From positions 1 through 40,507 of the forward strand of contig JALSNJ010000022.1 of NCBI GenBank assembly GCA_026987025.1: DNA of 40,507 bases, given 5' to 3'. Under the pieces are notes generated by a model. It worked only from the letters and a program-made list of their open reading frames with translations. It was not told where the DNA came from and did no database searches. Position numbers and translations under genes: made by a program. This DNA is from Candidatus Aminicenantota bacterium (lineage in GTDB: Bacteria > Acidobacteriota > Aminicenantia > S016-38). Shown here piece after piece: positions 33,335-40,507 of the stretch; position 1 is the stretch's first letter; every line of letters starts with the position of its first letter.

Positions 33335-34542
33335 TAGCCTATGCGTGCGAACCGGGGAAAGGTTCAGAACCTGCTGTGGGTTGGAACTGGGTTATGGAGA
33401 TAGCGAAAAATTTTGAAACCTGGATTATTACAAGAAAAAGCAATCGTAAGGCTATAGAGGAGTACTTCTATAAAGGATTCCCCTCCAACCTCCATTTTGA
33501 ATATGTGGACCTACCACGCTCTTTTCTATTCTGGAAAAAGGGGGAAATGTCCATAAGGCTTTATTACTTAATATGGCAGGTTCTGGCCTTCTTTAAGGGA
33601 TTAAAATTACACAGAAAAGAAAAATTTGATATTGTGCATCACCTTACTTTCCTCGTAGATTGGTTACCCCCTCTTGCAGCCTTTTTGCCTGTTAATTTTG
33701 TATGGGGACCTGTAGGAGGAACTTCTCGTAAGCTATTAATCCCGTTTTTTAAAGAGTTTGGAGTTAAAAACAGTCTATATGAAATTCTCAGGTATTTCTA
33801 TTTAAAACTATTTGTCCCCCTTAACCCTCTCATAATTCTCGCAAAAAAAAGGGCCCGATTCATTTTGAAAAGCATTCCAGATGAGAATCCTAATCCCAAA
33901 ACACGAATAATTCCTGCTATAGGTATAAGCCCGGAAGAAATTCCCAACTGCGAAAGAAAATTTGAAAAATTCACAGTTTTTATAACGGGAAGAATGACCC
34001 ATTGGAAAGGCTTTTTCTTGGCCATAAAAGCTTTCCATATTTTCGCTTCCAGACACAAAAACACTCAGATGTTGATAGGTGGAAAAGGCAAAGAATATTC
34101 AAAGCTCAAAAAAATGGTTAAAAATTTAGGCCTTCAAGACAGAATAAAATTCATAGGATATCTACCCTCCAGGGAGCAAGTTCTTAAACTAATGGGAAGC
34201 TCACATGTATTCATGCTTCCTACTCTAAGAGATGCCCCATTAGTCTCTTTCCTGGAGGCTATGGCTTGCGGAGTTCCTGTGCTTTGTGTGGATATACCGG
34301 CCCAGAGGACGGTAGTATGTGACGACTGTGGAATAAGGGTACCAATGGGACCTCCCAAAGATGTAATAAATAACCTGGCCAATGCCCTTGAAATTTTATA
34401 TCTAAATCAGGAACTCCGGGACACGATGGGTAAAAAAGCAAGAGAAAGGGCCTTAAAAGAATTTTCCTGGGCAAAAAAGGGGGAATTCATAAAAGAACTT
34501 TATACGGAAATCCTTAGAAATGAAAATCCTTATAGTTCATAA
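33316..34542 (+). CDS. GT4 glycosyltransferase (TTG start)
   Basis: This is a 408-residue GT-B enzyme. The TTG at 33316 is preceded by AAGGAGGA with a 5-base spacer and overlaps the Wzy-like gene by 19 bases. It starts GKILLIAYACEPGKGSEPAVGWNW, a glycosyltransferase opening seen in capsule clusters. It continues with FITGRMTHWKGF and DAPLVSFLEAMACGVPVL (the EAMA-type motif). Parts of the gene are near 30 percent GC by hand count (33,721-33,780), well below the dcw region, suggesting a separate origin. Confidence 0.88.
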   Translation: MGKILLIAYACEPGKGSEPAVGWNWVMEIAKNFETWIITRKSNRKAIEEYFYKGFPSNLHFEYVDLPRSFLFWKKGEMSIRLYYLIWQVLAFFKGLKLHRKEKFDIVHHLTFLVDWLPPLAAFLPVNFVWGPVGGTSRKLLIPFFKEFGVKNSLYEILRYFYLKLFVPLNPLIILAKKRARFILKSIPDENPNPKTRIIPAIGISPEEIPNCERKFEKFTVFITGRMTHWKGFFLAIKAFHIFASRHKNTQMLIGGKGKEYSKLKKMVKNLGLQDRIKFIGYLPSREQVLKLMGSSHVFMLPTLRDAPLVSFLEAMACGVPVLCVDIPAQRTVVCDDCGIRVPMGPPKDVINNLANALEILYLNQELRDTMGKKARERALKEFSWAKKGEFIKELYTEILRNENPYSS

Positions 34543-35686
34543 TTTTCACCGGCAGGGCTCGGCCAGCGGAGACGACGCAGTGGTGATGAGGGAGGCTAAG
34601 CTGTTGAAAAGCCACGGCCACGAAATAAAAATTTTCAAAAAGGAAAATACGGAAATATACAGCGCCTCCCCTCTAAAAAGAATGAGAATGGCGGTGGAAA
34701 TACCCTGGTCCAGAACAAGCTACACTAAACTGAAAACGGAAATAGAGGATTTCCAGCCCGATTTGGTTCACTTCCACAACTTCTTTCCCCTACTTTCGCC
34801 CTCAGTTTACTTAGCGGCCTACGATACGAGAAGGCCCCTGGTGCAATCTTTACACGACTACAGGTTCTTTTGCCCTGCCGCCTTCTTCTTCAGGAATGGG
34901 AAACTCTGCGAGGAGTGTCCGAAGAAGGGACTCCACCGCGCCGTCCTCCACCGGTGCCTGCGGGGTTCCCTCCCTCAGAGCCTTCTGGCGGCCATGGCCA
35001 CAGCTAAGGCCAGGAAATTCCTTGATCTTATAACATCCTTCGTGGTTTTCTCCCCCTTCACTAAGAAAAAGCTACAGGAGCTGGGCATTGAAGGAAACCG
35101 CATATTCATCAAGCCCCATTTTCTCCTTCCCGGGGAAGTTCCTGACCCCGGAGAAAGGGGAAATTTCTTTCTCTTTGCCGGAAGGTTGGGGGAGGAAAAG
35201 GGGATCAGGATCCTGCTGGAAGCCTGGAAAGGCCTTGACCTGCCCCTGAGAATCGCAGGAAGCGGTCCCTTAGAGCCTTTGATGAAGGACCTTCCTCCCT
35301 CCATAACCTACTGCGGTTTCCTTGGAAGGGAAAAAATACTGAAGGAAATTTCCAGGGCCTATGCTCTCATCCTCCCTTCTCTTTGTTACGAAACCTTCGG
35401 CTTGACCATTATGGAAGCCATGGCCGCCGGGGTTCCGGTTCTGGCCTCTTCGGTGGGAGCGCCAGCAGACCTGGTTCACCCCGGAAAAACAGGCCTTCTC
35501 TTTGAAAGGGCCAATCCCCAGGACCTTAAGGAAAAGGTCCTCTGGCTCTGGGAGCATCCCACAGAAAGGGACAGGATGGGAAGGGAGGCCCGAAGGGAAT
35601 TTGAAAGGAAGTTTACCGCCGAGAAAAATTACAAGGTGGTGATGAGAATCTATGCCGAGGCCATGGAGAGACATGAAAGGAGCTAA
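34520..35686 (+). CDS. GT4 glycosyltransferase with cysteine cluster
   Basis: This is a 388-residue GT-B enzyme. It has GSASGDDAVVMREAKLL near the N terminus, a Cys-rich insertion FCPAAFFFRNGKLCEECPKK with a further Cys about 15 residues on (four Cys in total, possibly a metal site, known in a subset of GT4 enzymes), then FAGRLGEEKGIRILLEAW and ETFGLTIMEAMAAGVPVL. It overlaps the preceding gene by 23 bases. The base composition returns to that of the core genome. The substrate is unknown. Confidence 0.88.
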   Translation: MKILIVHNFHRQGSASGDDAVVMREAKLLKSHGHEIKIFKKENTEIYSASPLKRMRMAVEIPWSRTSYTKLKTEIEDFQPDLVHFHNFFPLLSPSVYLAAYDTRRPLVQSLHDYRFFCPAAFFFRNGKLCEECPKKGLHRAVLHRCLRGSLPQSLLAAMATAKARKFLDLITSFVVFSPFTKKKLQELGIEGNRIFIKPHFLLPGEVPDPGERGNFFLFAGRLGEEKGIRILLEAWKGLDLPLRIAGSGPLEPLMKDLPPSITYCGFLGREKILKEISRAYALILPSLCYETFGLTIMEAMAAGVPVLASSVGAPADLVHPGKTGLLFERANPQDLKEKVLWLWEHPTERDRMGREARREFERKFTAEKNYKVVMRIYAEAMERHERS

Positions 35687-36767
35687 GATCGCCATCATCG
35701 GCTCCCGGGGAATACCGGCCCGCTACGGGGGCTTTGAAACCTTTGCTGAAAGATTAGCCCAGGGCCTGGCCCAGAGGGGATACAGGGTGGAGGTTTATTG
35801 CAAATCCTCCCTTAAGGACCTCCCTTATGAATTTGAAAACATTGAACGGGTCTTCCTCCATTGCCCCTCCCTTCGCTTCGCCGAAAAACTCTGTCTTAGC
35901 AATAAGGGCATTGTAAAGGCCCTCTTTAGGGGAAATGATGTACTGATTATTCTGGGGGTTTCCGGGGTTCCCATGGGCATTCTGGCCAGGGTAGCTGGCA
36001 GGAAGTTAATTCTCAATCCCGATGGGCTGGAATGGAAAAGGGGAAAGTGGAATTTCCTGGGACGCTGGCTTTTGAGGAGACTGGAAGCCTGGGGAGCAAA
36101 GTTTTCCCACGAACTGGTGGCCGACTCCCAGGCAATACAGGACTATTTGAGGGAGACTTACGGCAGAACTTCCACCTTCGTTCCATACGGGGTGGACCCA
36201 CCGCCAGAGGATCCGAAGGCCTGGGAGACCCTAAGCCAAAGGTTTTCCCTCAAAGAATTCAATTACTTCTTAGCCGTGGGAAGGGATGTTCCGGAAAACA
36301 ATCTTACCCTAATAGTGGAGGGATACCTTCGTGCTCAATGCGAGAAAAAGCTGGCAATAGTGAGCGACCTGGGTAAAACCTACGAGAATTTCCGGGGGAA
36401 GGAGAGGGTGATTTTCACGGGTCCCATTTACGAAAGGAATGAACTTTATGCCCTAAGGCTGCATGCCTTTGCCCACATACACGGACACAGCGTAGGTGGA
36501 ACCAATCCTTCTCTCTTAGAGGCCATGGCCTGCGGGAATCCTGTGATAGCCTACGATGTGGTTTACAACAGGGAGGTGCTGGGAGGGGCCGGCCTTTATT
36601 TTTCCAATGCCGGGGAACTGGCTGAAAAGATGGAAATTTTAAAAAAGGAAGGGGAGAGAATAAGGGCGAAAGCCCTGGACTACTACCGGAGGGTCCTTAG
36701 AGAAAAGTACAACTGGGATGTGGTAGTGGAAGCCTACGCAAGGCTAATAGAAAAAATTTTCCCTTGA
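35673..36767 (+). CDS. GT4 glycosyltransferase, DUF1972/rhamnosyltransferase type
   Basis: This is a 364-residue protein starting at the ATG at 35673, after GGAGAG and overlapping the previous gene by 14 bases. IAIIGSRGIPARYGGFETF is the hallmark of the DUF1972 N-terminal domain. GGTNPSLLEAMACGNPVIAYD is the matching C-terminal motif. Characterised members of this type (Cps2T/WchF) transfer rhamnose from dTDP-rhamnose. The adjacent rmlA and rmlC genes fit this. Acceptor unknown. Confidence 0.85.
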   Translation: MKGAKIAIIGSRGIPARYGGFETFAERLAQGLAQRGYRVEVYCKSSLKDLPYEFENIERVFLHCPSLRFAEKLCLSNKGIVKALFRGNDVLIILGVSGVPMGILARVAGRKLILNPDGLEWKRGKWNFLGRWLLRRLEAWGAKFSHELVADSQAIQDYLRETYGRTSTFVPYGVDPPPEDPKAWETLSQRFSLKEFNYFLAVGRDVPENNLTLIVEGYLRAQCEKKLAIVSDLGKTYENFRGKERVIFTGPIYERNELYALRLHAFAHIHGHSVGGTNPSLLEAMACGNPVIAYDVVYNREVLGGAGLYFSNAGELAEKMEILKKEGERIRAKALDYYRRVLREKYNWDVVVEAYARLIEKIFP

Positions 36768-36776
36768 GGGTAAAAT
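36748..36776 (+). promoter_or_regulatory. Candidate promoter of rmlA
   Basis: TAGAAA (36748-36753), 17 bases, TAAAAT (36771-36776), then 7 bases to the ATG at 36784. It lies across the end of the preceding gene. A GGAG only two bases before the ATG is too close for a good ribosome binding site, so a leaderless transcript is possible. Confidence 0.5.
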
Positions 36777-36783
36777 TGGAGCT

Positions 36784-37851
36784 ATGAAAGGACTTATTCT
36801 CAGCGGTGGCAGGGGAACGAGGCTCAGGCCCCTTACATACTCGCTTCCGAAACAGCTGGTCTCCGTGGCCAACAAACCCATAATTCACTATGTAGTGGAA
36901 AACCTCCTGGAGGCCGGCATAGAGGAGATGGGGGTTATAATATCCCCTGAAACCGGTCAGCAGGTAAGGAAAAGCCTTTTGGATGCTGGATTTCAAAGGG
37001 CCCGGTTCACCTTCATCCTTCAGGAAAAGCCCCTGGGCCTTGCCCACGCAGTGAAGACGGCTAAGGATTTTCTGGGAAACGAAAACTTCGTCATGTATCT
37101 CGGAGACAACCTCATAGGCTCAGGCATAAAGGACTTCGTGGAGGAATTCAAAAGAACGGCTCCAGCTGCCCTCATTCTCCTTAAAGAGGTGGAGGACCCC
37201 CGCCTATTTGGGGTGGCGGAACTGGGTGAGGGAGGTAAGATAGTGCGCCTGGTGGAAAAGCCGGAGTCCCCCCCTTCCAATCTGGCCCTGGTGGGAGTTT
37301 ACATCTTCTCCCCCCAGGTCCACCTGGCAGTGGAAAGAATAAGGCCTTCCTGGAGGGGGGAGCTGGAGATAACCGACGCCATACAAGAACTCATAAATAT
37401 GGGCCTGGAGGTAAGGGCCCATATCCTTCAAAGGTGGTGGCTGGACACCGGAAAAAAGGACGACATGCTGGAGGCAAACAGGGTGGTGCTGGACGAAATC
37501 AGGAAAACGAGGATTTCAGGAGAGGTTGACGAAAATTCCACGATAAACGGCAGGGTGGTGGTGGAGGAAGGAGCAAGGATAATTGGCAGCAAAATAAGGG
37601 GACCGGCCATTATCGGGAAAAGAACTGTGGTGGAAAACTCCTTCATAGGACCCTATACCAGCATAGGAGAAGGATGCCTTATAAAGAACTCCTGCGTGGA
37701 GTATTCGGTGATTCTGCCTGAGACCGAGGTCATTGATATAGAAAGGATGGAAGAATCTCTGGTGGGAAGGAGAGCAATTATAAAGAAAGGCTCCGGAGTA
37801 AACAGAGCCTTGAAGGTGATGATAGGGGACGACTCCAGCCTTGAGATATGA
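36784..37851 (+). CDS. rmlA: Glucose-1-phosphate thymidylyltransferase, long form
   Basis: This enzyme makes dTDP-glucose from glucose-1-phosphate and dTTP, the first step to dTDP-rhamnose and other deoxysugars. The 355-residue protein has GGRGTRLRPLT (8-18), LPKQLVSVANKP, MYLGDNLIG and a left-handed beta-helix tail of hexapeptide-like repeats (residues about 245-350). That is the long subfamily of RmlA rather than the 290-residue enzyme. It has a putative own promoter and is followed 8 bases later by rmlC. rmlB and rmlD are not in the window. Confidence 0.92.
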   Translation: MKGLILSGGRGTRLRPLTYSLPKQLVSVANKPIIHYVVENLLEAGIEEMGVIISPETGQQVRKSLLDAGFQRARFTFILQEKPLGLAHAVKTAKDFLGNENFVMYLGDNLIGSGIKDFVEEFKRTAPAALILLKEVEDPRLFGVAELGEGGKIVRLVEKPESPPSNLALVGVYIFSPQVHLAVERIRPSWRGELEITDAIQELINMGLEVRAHILQRWWLDTGKKDDMLEANRVVLDEIRKTRISGEVDENSTINGRVVVEEGARIIGSKIRGPAIIGKRTVVENSFIGPYTSIGEGCLIKNSCVEYSVILPETEVIDIERMEESLVGRRAIIKKGSGVNRALKVMIGDDSSLEI

Positions 37852-37859
37852 GGTGAGCC

Positions 37860-38432
37860 ATGGCAAAATTTAAGTTTTTACGCCTGGAAATTCCGGACCT
37901 CATACTTGTAGAACCCACGGTTTTTGAGGACCAGCGGGGCTTTTTCATGGAGGCTTATAATAAAGGGGAATTTGAAAAGGCGGGGATAGATAAGAACTTC
38001 GTTCAGGACAACCATTCCAGGTCCGAAAAGGGTGTCCTTAGGGGACTTCACTATCAACTGCGGGAAAAGGCCCAGGCAAAACTAATAAGGGTTGTAAGGG
38101 GTGAGATCTTCGATGTGGCGGTAGATATCCGGAAGGGTTCCCCTTATTTTGGGAAATGGGTTGGGGTCCGCCTATCCGAAGAAAACAGGCTCATGCTATA
38201 TATTCCCGAAGGCTTTGCCCACGGATTTGTGGTAATCTCCGATGTGGCGGAAGTGCTTTACAAGGCATCGGACTTTTATTCCCCGGCCCACGAAAGGGGG
38301 CTCATCTGGAACGACCCTCAAATTGGGATACGCTGGCCGGTGAGCAACCCAATTTTATCGGAAAAGGATAGCAGGTGGCCTCCCCTGAAGGAGGCGGAAA
38401 TAGACTTTATCTTTCCCTCCGGAGAGGGATGA
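37860..38432 (+). CDS. rmlC: dTDP-4-dehydrorhamnose 3,5-epimerase
   Basis: This is the third enzyme of the dTDP-L-rhamnose pathway (190 aa, normal length). It has FFMEAYNKGEFEKAGI, VQDNHSRSEKGVLRGLHYQ with the catalytic His region, FDVAVDIRKGSPYFGKWVG and IPEGFAHGFVV. A GAGGTGA site precedes the ATG. Its 3' end overlaps the converging wecA-like gene by 26 bases, with no terminator visible between them. Confidence 0.94.
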   Translation: MAKFKFLRLEIPDLILVEPTVFEDQRGFFMEAYNKGEFEKAGIDKNFVQDNHSRSEKGVLRGLHYQLREKAQAKLIRVVRGEIFDVAVDIRKGSPYFGKWVGVRLSEENRLMLYIPEGFAHGFVVISDVAEVLYKASDFYSPAHERGLIWNDPQIGIRWPVSNPILSEKDSRWPPLKEAEIDFIFPSGEG

Positions 38433-39501
38433 CCCAGGAAAGGGGAATTTCTCTGAAATAGCCCATCAGGGAGAAAAAGAGAATCCCTAAGGCGAAACTC
38501 ACGAGCACCACCAGAAACCTCAGGAGTCCGTCCACGAAGTTAAGGGCAACGCCTATGGCAGAAAAAACCGCGGATATCCCCACCAGAGTGAAGGAGGCAT
38601 GTCTGTGGGATTTCAGCCTTCTCAGCAGTCTATGGTGTATGTGGTCGTTGTCTGCATTAAAAAGAGGTTCGCCGTTCCTTGCCCTTCTCCATATAGCCAT
38701 CAGGGTATCAAAAATAGGAATGAAAAGAATTATAACTGCCACCGAAAGGGATACGGAGAGATTCGCCTTTTGAGAGCTTTTCAGGGTGAGGGTGGAAAGA
38801 ATGAGCCCTATGGTTAAACTTCCACTGTCGCCCATGAAAATCTTGGCCGGATTCAAGTTGTAAGGCAGGAAACCGAGGATGGCCCCTATGAGGCCGGCCA
38901 CCACCGCAGCGAAGGAAAACCGCCCCTGGATGATAAAAAGAATAAGGAGGGAAATGGAAGCAAAGAGGGCTATTCCTGCGGCAAGACCATCCAGGCCATC
39001 TATTATGTTTATGGCGTTCATCACTCCCACAATCCAGAGCAGAGTGATTAAAGGAGCCAGAATTCCCAGCTTTACAGCACCTCCCCATGGAAGGGACAAC
39101 CTTTCTATTCTAAATCCGAAAAAGTAAAGAAGGAGGGCCACCGCGAATTCCACCGGAAACTTCTGATAGGCATTGAGTCCTTTAAGGTCGTCCACAAGGC
39201 CGAGGCTAAAGATCGCCATAATGGAGAAAAGGTAAACTGCAAAGACGGTTAGATTGTGGGGCCGGGAGAATACAATTTTATGAAAGAAGACCTCTCCAAT
39301 TAAAATTCCGGAAAACAGGCTTAAAAATATGGCAACCCCTCCTATGCGGGGAACTTTTCTGCTGTGGATCTTCCTTTCCTCCACCCTGTCAAAAATGCCG
39401 AACCTATAGGCCAACCTCAGGGAAGCAAGGGTAAAAAGAAAACTGAGAGCCGCCGTAAGAATAAAGAAAACAGCGAGAAATTCCAGCCTTACCTCAACCA
39501 T
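38407..39501 (-). CDS. WecA/TagO-type undecaprenyl-phosphate sugar-1-phosphate transferase
   Basis: This is a 364-residue membrane protein (about eleven helices) of the PNPT family. It has LVDDLKGLNAYQKF (Mg-binding aspartates), NAINIIDGLDGLAAG, FMGDSGSLTIG and, on the last cytoplasmic loop, DNDHIHHRLLR. The HIHH motif marks WecA/TagO enzymes, which usually transfer GlcNAc-1-phosphate, and is not typical of MraY. It would start the polysaccharide whose other genes precede it on the opposite strand. The start at 39501 has GAGGG four bases upstream. Confidence 0.92.
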   Translation of the reverse strand: MVEVRLEFLAVFFILTAALSFLFTLASLRLAYRFGIFDRVEERKIHSRKVPRIGGVAIFLSLFSGILIGEVFFHKIVFSRPHNLTVFAVYLFSIMAIFSLGLVDDLKGLNAYQKFPVEFAVALLLYFFGFRIERLSLPWGGAVKLGILAPLITLLWIVGVMNAINIIDGLDGLAAGIALFASISLLILFIIQGRFSFAAVVAGLIGAILGFLPYNLNPAKIFMGDSGSLTIGLILSTLTLKSSQKANLSVSLSVAVIILFIPIFDTLMAIWRRARNGEPLFNADNDHIHHRLLRRLKSHRHASFTLVGISAVFSAIGVALNFVDGLLRFLVVLVSFALGILFFSLMGYFREIPLSWVIPLRRER

Positions 39502-39519
39502 TATCCCTCATTTCTTTCC

Positions 39520-39539
39520 ACCTATAACCATCTATAACC
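39520..39539. repeat. Two tandem 10-base repeats in the wecA-like leader
   Basis: ACCTATAACC and ATCTATAACC lie end to end, differing at one base, 19-38 bases upstream of the wecA-like start codon. The 10-base period would place both copies on one face of the DNA helix, as for a regulator site. Nothing else identifies a binder. Confidence 0.5.
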
Positions 39540-39573
39540 GCTTTTCCTTCATCGTCTTCCGTAAACGAAAATT

Positions 39574-39583
39574 TCCTTAAGGA
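39574..39583. repeat. Perfect 10-base palindrome near the wecA-like transcription start
   Basis: TCCTTAAGGA is its own reverse complement and lies 3-12 bases downstream of the predicted -10 box, covering the likely start site. It could be an operator or chance. Confidence 0.4.
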
Positions 39584-39585
39584 GG

Positions 39586-39614
39586 ATTTTACTAAAATAA
39601 AAAGAACAATCCAA
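39586..39614 (-). promoter_or_regulatory. Candidate promoter of the wecA-like gene
   Basis: On the minus strand, TTGGAT (39614-39609), 17 bases and TAAAAT (39591-39586). The leader to the ATG would be about 78 bases and contains the palindrome and the tandem repeats. Confidence 0.55.
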
Positions 39615-39653
39615 ATCGCTCTTTGCATTGCAGGCGGCTCTAATTAGCAATCT

Positions 39654-39679
39654 AATTGGGGACAGACCCTTTTTCAATT
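39654..39679. repeat. REP-like imperfect hairpin beside the transposase gene
   Basis: AATTG and CAATT arms enclose GGGGACAGACCC. The core GGGTCTGTCCCC (minus strand) resembles short sequences I associate with RAYT transposase genes in several bacterial genomes. A CTAATTAG palindrome lies just to the left (39640-39647). Only one copy is in this window, so the repeat status is unproven. Confidence 0.45.
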
Positions 39680-39683
39680 TTCC

Positions 39684-40507
39684 TCAGAAATTCCCCTTCC
39701 TCCTCTCAAAACATAACCCACTGCCGGAAAACTTCCCCCAGGAAAACCCAAACTCCCCTCTAAATCCTCCCGCCTTCCCCTCCTTAAGCACCCCCGGGGA
39801 AAGCTCCTCCAGGGAAAAGACAGTCCTCCCCTCCCTTACAGAAGCCAAACTCTCCTCTTTCCCTACGCTAAGACGAAACCTCCAGCCTCTGCCCTTCGCC
39901 TTCGCCTTCGGGGAAGCCGCCTTAAAATCTCCTCTACAAAAAGAACGCTCCCGTAAACCAACCCCTCACACCTGTATGTAAGAACCTGAGCCACAATTCC
40001 CCTCTGATCCTCCTCCACCCTCCCCTTGCCCTCCCTCTCTATTCTCCCCACCTCCTCTAAAAGCTTCCCGTACCCGCCGAGTCCTATTCCAAAGGTATCC
40101 TCCAGGGACATAAGCCAGTCTCCAGATGAAGCTCTCCTTTCAGCATAGCTCACCCACCGGTACCCGCTTACGCTCTTTGTAAGGCCAGCACGAACCGCAT
40201 TAAGCTCTATGTATAAGCTCACAGCCAGGGCCGCCTCCCCATCAACTAATATGCTCTTGAATCTATCGTAAAACACATGACCTCGCCTCCTGTGAAGAAG
40301 GTTATACCTCTGGGAAAAGCGCTGGTTGAGTTCCTTCATGAAATGGGATATATCCGAGAGGCGTCTCCTCCAGTAGGTGCCGCTTCGGGAAAAAACTACC
40401 CCAGGGGAGTAAAGGCGAAGGGCCCTTTCTACAGCCTCGGCCTCGCCGAGGCCCTCTTCTCCTTCGCTCAGGACTAAAAGGTGAAAGTGGTTTCCCAAAA
40501 GGGCGTA
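39684..40507 (-). pseudogene. RAYT/IS200-like Y1 transposase, partial and probably frameshifted
   Basis: The gene begins beyond the right edge. The first visible residues YALLGNHFHLLV are the HUH motif of Y1 transposases, so the TTG at 40498 is internal and not a start. The main frame runs to a TAG at 39863 and includes HFMKELNQRFSQRYN with the likely catalytic Tyr, RRRGHVFYDRFKSILVD and YIELNAVRAGLTKSVSGYRW, all typical of REP-associated transposases. After about 39930-39890 a shift to another frame (-1 or +2) stays open with matching codon style to 39684 (RGWRFRLSVGKEES...VFSLEELSPGV). That suggests that the true C terminus lies there and that the gene is broken or contains a sequencing error. 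Intact in-frame extent: 39863-40507. Confidence 0.75.

Larger units (their letters stand above)
39502..39862. other. Gene-poor stretch between the wecA-like and transposase genes
   Basis: The left part (39502-39620) carries the leader and promoter of the wecA-like gene. Position 39654-39679 holds a REP-like hairpin. From 39684 to 39862 the minus strand is an open frame that appears to be the displaced 3' part of the transposase gene. I see no RNA gene and no plus-strand coding region. Confidence 0.7.

Noticed and set aside
38407-39501. Reading the PNPT enzyme as the missing MraY
   Set aside because: The DNDHIHHRLLR loop is the WecA/TagO signature, and the gene is next to a polysaccharide cluster.
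39628-39981. A 117-codon plus-strand frame near the right end
   Set aside because: It is antisense to the transposase 3' region, Pro/Ser-rich and without a ribosome binding site.
1-40507. CRISPR array, tRNA or rRNA genes, phage genes
   Set aside because: No regularly spaced repeats longer than the two 10-base units were seen, no cloverleaf or rRNA sequence was recognised, and no phage structural or integrase genes are present.

Overview
The window reads as chromosomal DNA from a bacterium, probably thermophilic and not assignable to a phylum by eye. The signs are: heavy use of AGG (Arg) and ATA (Ile), strongly purine-rich coding strands, almost no intergenic space, and long chains of genes that overlap by 4-40 bases. 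GC content looks to be in the low to mid 50s percent over most of the window, with clear AT-rich patches inside the sugar-polymer genes. MurE carries a DNPR motif, so the peptidoglycan is predicted to contain meso-diaminopimelate.

Layout. (1) 1-3308, minus: the str operon rpsL-rpsG-fusA-tuf, with tuf cut by the window edge, from a near-perfect promoter at 3343-3371. (2) 3396-9279, plus: a divergent five-gene operon. It encodes an ARPP-1 (DUF6569) protein, a rare fusion of a Ser/Thr protein kinase with a UvrD-like SF1 helicase, a putative HExxH zinc protease, elongation factor P, and an FHA-GGDEF protein. (3) 9245-23239, minus: a dcw (division and cell wall) operon, mraZ-rsmH-ftsL-ftsI-murE-murF-murD-ftsW-murC-ftsQ-ftsA-ftsZ, ending in an imidazolonepropionase-like gene. 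mraY and murG are missing exactly where they normally sit. The operon is driven by a consensus promoter whose -10 runs into a four-copy, 10-bp-period MraZ operator. Two small membrane-protein genes precede it (23309-23842). (4) 23944-38432, plus: a surface-polysaccharide cluster with an APH-like protein, Wzx flippase, UDP-galactopyranose mutase, seven glycosyltransferase or accessory genes, a Wzy-like polymerase, RmlA and RmlC. (5) 38407-39501, minus: a WecA/TagO-type initiating phosphoglycosyltransferase. (6) 39502-40507: a 361-base gene-poor stretch with a REP-like hairpin and small repeats, then a RAYT/IS200-like Y1 transposase gene that runs off the window and appears frameshifted near its 3' end.

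How it fits together. The WecA-like enzyme would load the first sugar phosphate on undecaprenyl phosphate. The glycosyltransferases would extend it with sugars that include galactofuranose (Glf plus a GlfT-like enzyme) and rhamnose (RmlA, RmlC and a DUF1972-type transferase; RmlB and RmlD must lie elsewhere). Wzx would flip the unit and Wzy polymerise it.

Most distinctive region. The kinase-helicase operon holds both a protein kinase and a phosphothreonine-reading FHA domain attached to a c-di-GMP synthase domain. It is transcribed back to back with the ribosomal operon from promoters whose -35 boxes overlap. At least four genes (3396, 23944, 26302, 36784) have a -10-like TANNNT box 6-7 bases before the start codon, which points to leaderless mRNAs in this organism.
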